Below, in pieces: positions 60,340 through 64,000 of a stretch of 64,000 nt of DNA. Numbering within the stretch: the stretch's first letter is position 1; every line of letters begins with the position of its first letter. Under the pieces are notes generated by a model. It did not search any database. It was not told the origin of the DNA and saw only the letters and a list, made by a program, of their open reading frames with translations. Position numbers and translations under genes: made by a program. Source of the stretch: Litoribacter populi (lineage in GTDB: Bacteria > Bacteroidota > Bacteroidia > Cytophagales > Cyclobacteriaceae); NCBI RefSeq assembly GCF_007483685.1, contig NZ_VMKN01000001.1, forward strand, positions 620,001-684,000. The letters run 5' to 3'.

Positions 60340-61963
60340 TTACTCCACTTCAATTTTCTTCATAAAGAAAACATAATTGGTCCTTCCTTCTTCCGTTACC
60401 TTTTTTTGGCCAGAAAGAATATAACTGTGGCCTTCCAAATGCTGCAAGGCCAATGTTCTCTTTGATATGTTACTGAATTCGTCGGAAAGGTCGGGGATAT
60501 GTATGGCCTGATTAAGATATTGTGAATTACCATTCTGAAACTTGCTTGCAAAAAGCTTGTCTTCGCTTAGCATAAGATAGGTCAAGGTGTCGTCCTGCCA
60601 GTAATAACTGGCTATGGGCAAAGACCTGTATTGATTGGTTTGAGGAAAGGGGATAGAGACTTGCCATTTTAAATTTGCGTCTTCATCTAAATGAACAAAC
60701 TGCCCACTTAGATAGGTGAACTCCCTAGGTTGAAAAAGAAGGAGTATGGGGTGTTTGCAGATTTGGTGGAAGTATGGGGCTGTATCTTTCGAAGTTATCT
60801 ACTTGACTATTGCTGAAAAATCTTAAATATTGATTGATATTGTAATTGATGACAGGGTTGTTGTTATGGCGATACTGGTTGAGGTAGACCATGTAACCAT
60901 TAGCTTTTTGTTCGAAACTGTTGATTAGGATGTTGTTTTTGATTGTGGTTGGACGTTCCCGCTTTTTGTTGCGCTCTACCTGTCTAGTTTTCAGTGTTTT
61001 TGCATCTTGGGCAAGGTGCTCATGGAAGCTTGTCAAGGTAGTGAAGTCATAATTGAATAGTTGGTTGCTGCCCATCGACTCCATGCGATAAAGATACATT
61101 CCCTCCGAGGCTTCATTTTTTCTAGGTCCATAGAGGCCAAAAAAATGCTTTTCGTAAGCATTGCCTAAAAACTGTATGTTTCTAGTAACCACACTTCTCT
61201 CCTGGTAAGGTTCAACAGAAAGATCCTGTATCTGCTGGCCAAAAGTGTCAAATTCAAAGTGGGTGATCTTATTTATCCCTTTGGGATCGTTATGCTGAAC
61301 TCCTAAAAAAAGTGTTTGTGAACTTGCATTCTTCTGGAAATATTGGAGCTGCAGATCTGCCTGAATAAACTTTTCTTTGGCCACCTTCTTGGCATTCAAG
61401 TCGAAGACCTGCAACAATAGCATATTGTCTGCCATTCCTGCCATTAAGGCTTTTCCATTCATCACCTGAAAAGCATTGAATCCCATATTCCCCACCTGGT
61501 TTATGCCATTACCTGCAGGAGCCTTGTCCAGTCTGTAGTTGGGGTAATAAACCGGTGAGAGTCCTTTCACCTCATGTTTGGCAAGTTCCTGCGTTTGGAT
61601 GTTGAATTGGTAAATGTGTCTTTCCCTGATCAGGTAGTCTTTTTGCAGGTAAAAAGAAAGAAAATATAGATTGTCCCCATCTAAATCCACAGCTTTGAGA
61701 TTTTCCAAAGGGTGAAGGTCAAAAGTGATGGTGGCTTCCAGGTTCAAATTTTTGTCGGTAACCAATATCTGGACAGTTCTCTGCTGGCTCATCAGTTGTT
61801 CCGAGATGGTCCGAAACCCAATCACCCTGTCCTGTGTAGTTATCAGCTGAAAATTGGGCTCATTGTTTCTGATTTCAATGTTGGTTTGTTTTGCTAACTG
61901 TGTTTGGGAAAAAGAATTAGTAAACACTAACGCAAAACATAAGAGGAGCTGGACTCTAATCAT
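60340..61963 (-). pseudogene. Exported protein of unknown function, split by a frameshift
   Basis: The main frame (61963-60725, 412 codons) starts with a signal peptide (MIRVQLLLCFALVFTNSFS) and shows WD/propeller-like strands. It ends prematurely after HTPSFST. The -1 frame continues with QPREFTYLSGQFVHLDEDANLKW to the stop at 60340, giving about 540 residues in all. The switch lies at an A5 run on the plus strand (60733-60737); one more A would restore frame. Either a pseudogene or a sequencing error. Confidence 0.75.
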
Positions 61964-61999
61964 ATTTAAAAATCGGGTTTTTAAATATTACGTTATTAG

Positions 62000-63130
62000 T
62001 TAAAAAATGTTCTCCGCATCCACGATTTCCACCATTCTCCCCATCTTTTTCTGGATCACCTTGAAGTGGTGTCTGTCTTCCTCGGTGATCAGGGAGATGG
62101 CCTCCCCTTCAGCACCGGCACGCCCGGTCCTGCCGATGCGGTGTATATAGTCCTTGGGAGAGCGGGGAAGTTCAAAATTTACCACATGGGGCAGCTCCTT
62201 GATGTCGATGCCCCTTGCCGCAAGGTCTGTGGCTACTAGGACTCGAAGGCTTCCTGCTTTGAATTGCCTCAAGGCCTCTGTCCTTCCGCCCTGGCTTTTG
62301 TCGCCGTGGAACGCCATGGCCTGAATGCCGTTTTTGCTCAGTTTTGCAGCAAGGTTATCAGCCGTTCTCTTGGAGGAGGCGAATACCAATACCTGTTTCC
62401 AGTCCCCTTCCTGAATCAGGTGGCGGAGCAGTGGACCTTTCTTTTCCTGTGAGACCAGATAAGCGGTCTGGGTGATCTGTTCAGGTGAAACGGTTTCCGG
62501 TTCGGCCTCTATTTTTATGGGGTTGTGCAGGAGTTTGTCGATCAGTTTTTCCACTTGCTCCTCCATGGTAGCGGAGAAAAGGATGTTTTGGCGTTTTTTG
62601 GGAAGCCTGGAAAGGATCTCGTCCACTTCCAGTTTGAAGCCCAGGTTGAGGACCTTGTCGGCCTCGTCGAGCACCAGCATTTCCAGTTGATCTAGTTGAA
62701 TGGAGTTTTTGGACAGCAGGTCGAGCAGACGTCCTGGGGTGGCCACCAATATTTCGGTGCCGTGGAGGTTCATCATCTGGGGATTGATGGAAACCCCGCC
62801 AAATACAGCCATGCTTTTGACTTTTCTAGGAAGGTGTTCGGAAAAGGTTTTCACTACATCCTGCACCTGTGCCGCCAGTTCCCGTGTGGGCACGATGACC
62901 AGTACCGGGATATTTCTTCCCTTTGCCTGCTCCCGCTTTTGGAGTTTATGCAAAATGGGCAGCACATATGAGGCCGTCTTGCCTGAACCGGTAGGGGCAA
63001 TGCCGAGTACATCCTTGCCGTTGAGAATGGCCGGGATGGCCTGTTTCTGAATCGGGTATGGCTGGTCGTATTGGGCTTTTTGTATGGCCTCGAGTATCTG
63101 CGGGGAAAGCCCCAGGGAAGAGAATGTCAT
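62000..63130 (-). CDS. DEAD-box RNA helicase (RhlE-like)
   Basis: A 376-residue helicase core. In order: Q motif (PYPIQKQAIPAI), Walker A APTGSGKTAS, PTRELA, LVLDEADKVLNLGF, FSATM, and HRIGRTGRAG. Little C-terminal extension is present, as in small RhlE-type proteins that act in RNA decay or ribosome assembly. ATG 63130 is chosen; upstream codons give a hydrophobic stretch that does not belong. Confidence 0.95.
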   Translation of the reverse strand: MTFSSLGLSPQILEAIQKAQYDQPYPIQKQAIPAILNGKDVLGIAPTGSGKTASYVLPILHKLQKREQAKGRNIPVLVIVPTRELAAQVQDVVKTFSEHLPRKVKSMAVFGGVSINPQMMNLHGTEILVATPGRLLDLLSKNSIQLDQLEMLVLDEADKVLNLGFKLEVDEILSRLPKKRQNILFSATMEEQVEKLIDKLLHNPIKIEAEPETVSPEQITQTAYLVSQEKKGPLLRHLIQEGDWKQVLVFASSKRTADNLAAKLSKNGIQAMAFHGDKSQGGRTEALRQFKAGSLRVLVATDLAARGIDIKELPHVVNFELPRSPKDYIHRIGRTGRAGAEGEAISLITEEDRHHFKVIQKKMGRMVEIVDAENIF

Positions 63131-63356
63131 GGAATGTGTGTTTGGGGCAAAGATAAAGTAAAAAAACCACACATGCTGAGGGGACTTACCGCAGAGTGAG
63201 TAGAGAAATGAATTGAATTAACCGCGAAGGGTATAAAGTGGCGCAAATGAATAAAAGGAGGAGGGGAGGTCGTCATACTAAGTTAGAGGTCAGAAAAGTG
63301 TTGGTAAATTATCAGAATATTATTTGGTTTGCCTAGTAAGCAGGGCGCTGCTACCA
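63131..63356. other. Intergenic DNA left of the second IS110 element
   Basis: Contains degenerate 'TTAACCGCGAAGG' host repeats and then changes character at about 63335. The left end of the IS element is probably between 63300 and 63350, but without a second copy it cannot be fixed. No gene is visible. Confidence 0.5.
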
Positions 63357-63541
63357 GGTAAAAGCAGAAGGATTAAGAACCGTACCCGTCATTCGTCATT
63401 AAAGACTCTTCGCAATGCTGTTCCCTTCTGCTGCTTTTTACCGAAATCAGGACAATTCATTAGGTCAATGAACCTGTTTTAAGTATAGATTGATACGGTA
63501 AAAGTCCTCCTGATAGCAACAACCCCATTTGGATCACCGTA
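63357..63541 (+). ncRNA. Candidate bridge RNA region in the left end of the IS110-family element
   Basis: Three structured blocks precede the transposase. GGTAAAAGCAGAAGG (63357-63371) with CCTTCTGCTGCTTTTTACC (63424-63442); CAGG-TTCATT (63448-63461) with AATGAACCTG (63467-63476); and TACGGT (63494-63499) with ACCGTA (63536-63541). Long unpaired loops lie inside the first and third. Bridge RNAs of the IS110 group come from the non-coding left end and have this layout. Prediction only. Confidence 0.45.
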
Positions 63542-63555
63542 AAGTTAACAAGTTT

Positions 63556-64000
63556 ATGCCAAAACCTATACATGTATTTATAGGAGTCGATATCTCAAAG
63601 GATAATTTTGATTTTTATTTTAAACCAACTGATGGAAAAGCACTTAAGGGAAAAGTAGTCAACAACGCCGAAGGCTTTCTAGAGTTTTTCTTGAAGTTAC
63701 CAGAGAATTCTTGGGTGGTTATGGAAGCTTCAGGTCCTTACTATTACCAGCTGGCAAGTTTTCTTTATGACAAAGGAGTGAAGTTGTCCGTCATCAACCC
63801 ACTGGTTATTAAGAGATTTACCCAGATGCAGCTGAAAAGGACAAAAACCGATAGCGCAGACGCTCACAGCATCGCCACCTATGGAGGTTTGATGGACATT
63901 AAACCATGGGAACCATTAAAAGAGTGTTATATGGAGATCAAGCAGTGGTATGTATATAGAAAACAGCTTTTAAAACACCAGCATGCAATCCTGATGAAAT
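63556..64000 (+). mobile_element. IS110-family transposase, 5' part (cut by window end)
   Basis: The first 148 codons of an IS110-family DEDD recombinase: D12 in FIGVDISKDNFD, E57 in VVMEASGPYYY, D99 and D102 in RTKTDSADAHSIA. It differs strongly from the transposase at 42514 and has its long non-coding stretch upstream, as in the IS110 group, not IS1111. The C-terminal domain lies outside the window, so intactness cannot be judged. Confidence 0.9.

Overview
The window looks like chromosome from a Bacteroidota bacterium of the order Cytophagales, probably Cyclobacteriaceae (a relative of Cyclobacterium, Algoriphagus or Echinicola). This is inferred from gene content: a GlmU-like fused sugar nucleotidyltransferase, an rpmB-rpmG-DUF4295-ftsY cluster, a type IX secretion C-terminal domain on a secreted protease, 6-bladed beta-propeller lipoproteins, a DUF4293 protein, and promoters of the Bacteroidota TAnnTTTG type with almost no Shine-Dalgarno sequences.

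Layout. 0-7.2 kb is a minus-strand assimilatory sulfate reduction cluster: Rrf2 regulator, DUF2061, cysH, cysD, cysN, a siroheme sulfite/nitrite reductase with an extra C-terminal helical domain, and the siroheme genes. 7.2-16.2 kb, also minus strand, holds an outer-membrane protein, a Na+-dependent transporter, and a compact run of overlapping genes (holB-like, RimB-like protease, rimK, hemC, a cyclophilin lipoprotein and an RfbD-like reductase), then a GlmU-like protein and L31. 16.3-24.5 kb runs on the plus strand: Wzi-like barrel, YifB/ComM, porin, a decayed RelE/ParE locus, an ABC exporter pair and hemB. 25-34.5 kb carries dnaK, a GroES-like protein, a MOSC protein, hemE, envelope proteins, an MsbA-like ABC exporter and truA. 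34.6-49 kb is the accessory part: mazEF, repeat-rich intergenic DNA, two beta-propeller genes (one frameshifted), a small Cys-rich exported peptide, a metB-like gene, rocD, an IS110-family element, a group of small lipoproteins (one broken), and a type IX-secreted M43 protease cassette flanked by duplicated intergenic DNA. 49-57.9 kb returns to core genes (L28, L33, DUF4295, ftsY, rimO, a GNAT protein, a DUF433/DUF5615 pair, a PfkB-family kinase, a BCCT transporter). 58.1-60.3 kb is a tightly packed array of seven small membrane proteins containing a tandemly duplicated pair of a 2-TM protein and a SunI-like PH-domain protein. The window ends with a frameshifted exported protein, a DEAD-box helicase and the start of a second IS110-family element.

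The genes connect in a few ways. Sulfate reduction needs siroheme, which branches from the tetrapyrrole pathway, and hemB, hemC and hemE are scattered through the same window. Three toxin-antitoxin-like loci (one dead) lie within 35 kb. The most unusual signals are the PH/2-TM array, the candidate bridge-RNA regions of the two IS110 elements (one 3' of its gene, one 5'), a family of at least three intergenic hairpins with a conserved GCGNAGC tip and conserved flanks, the Cys-rich peptide beside a beta-propeller lipoprotein, and a RelE/ParE toxin reduced to its two ends.
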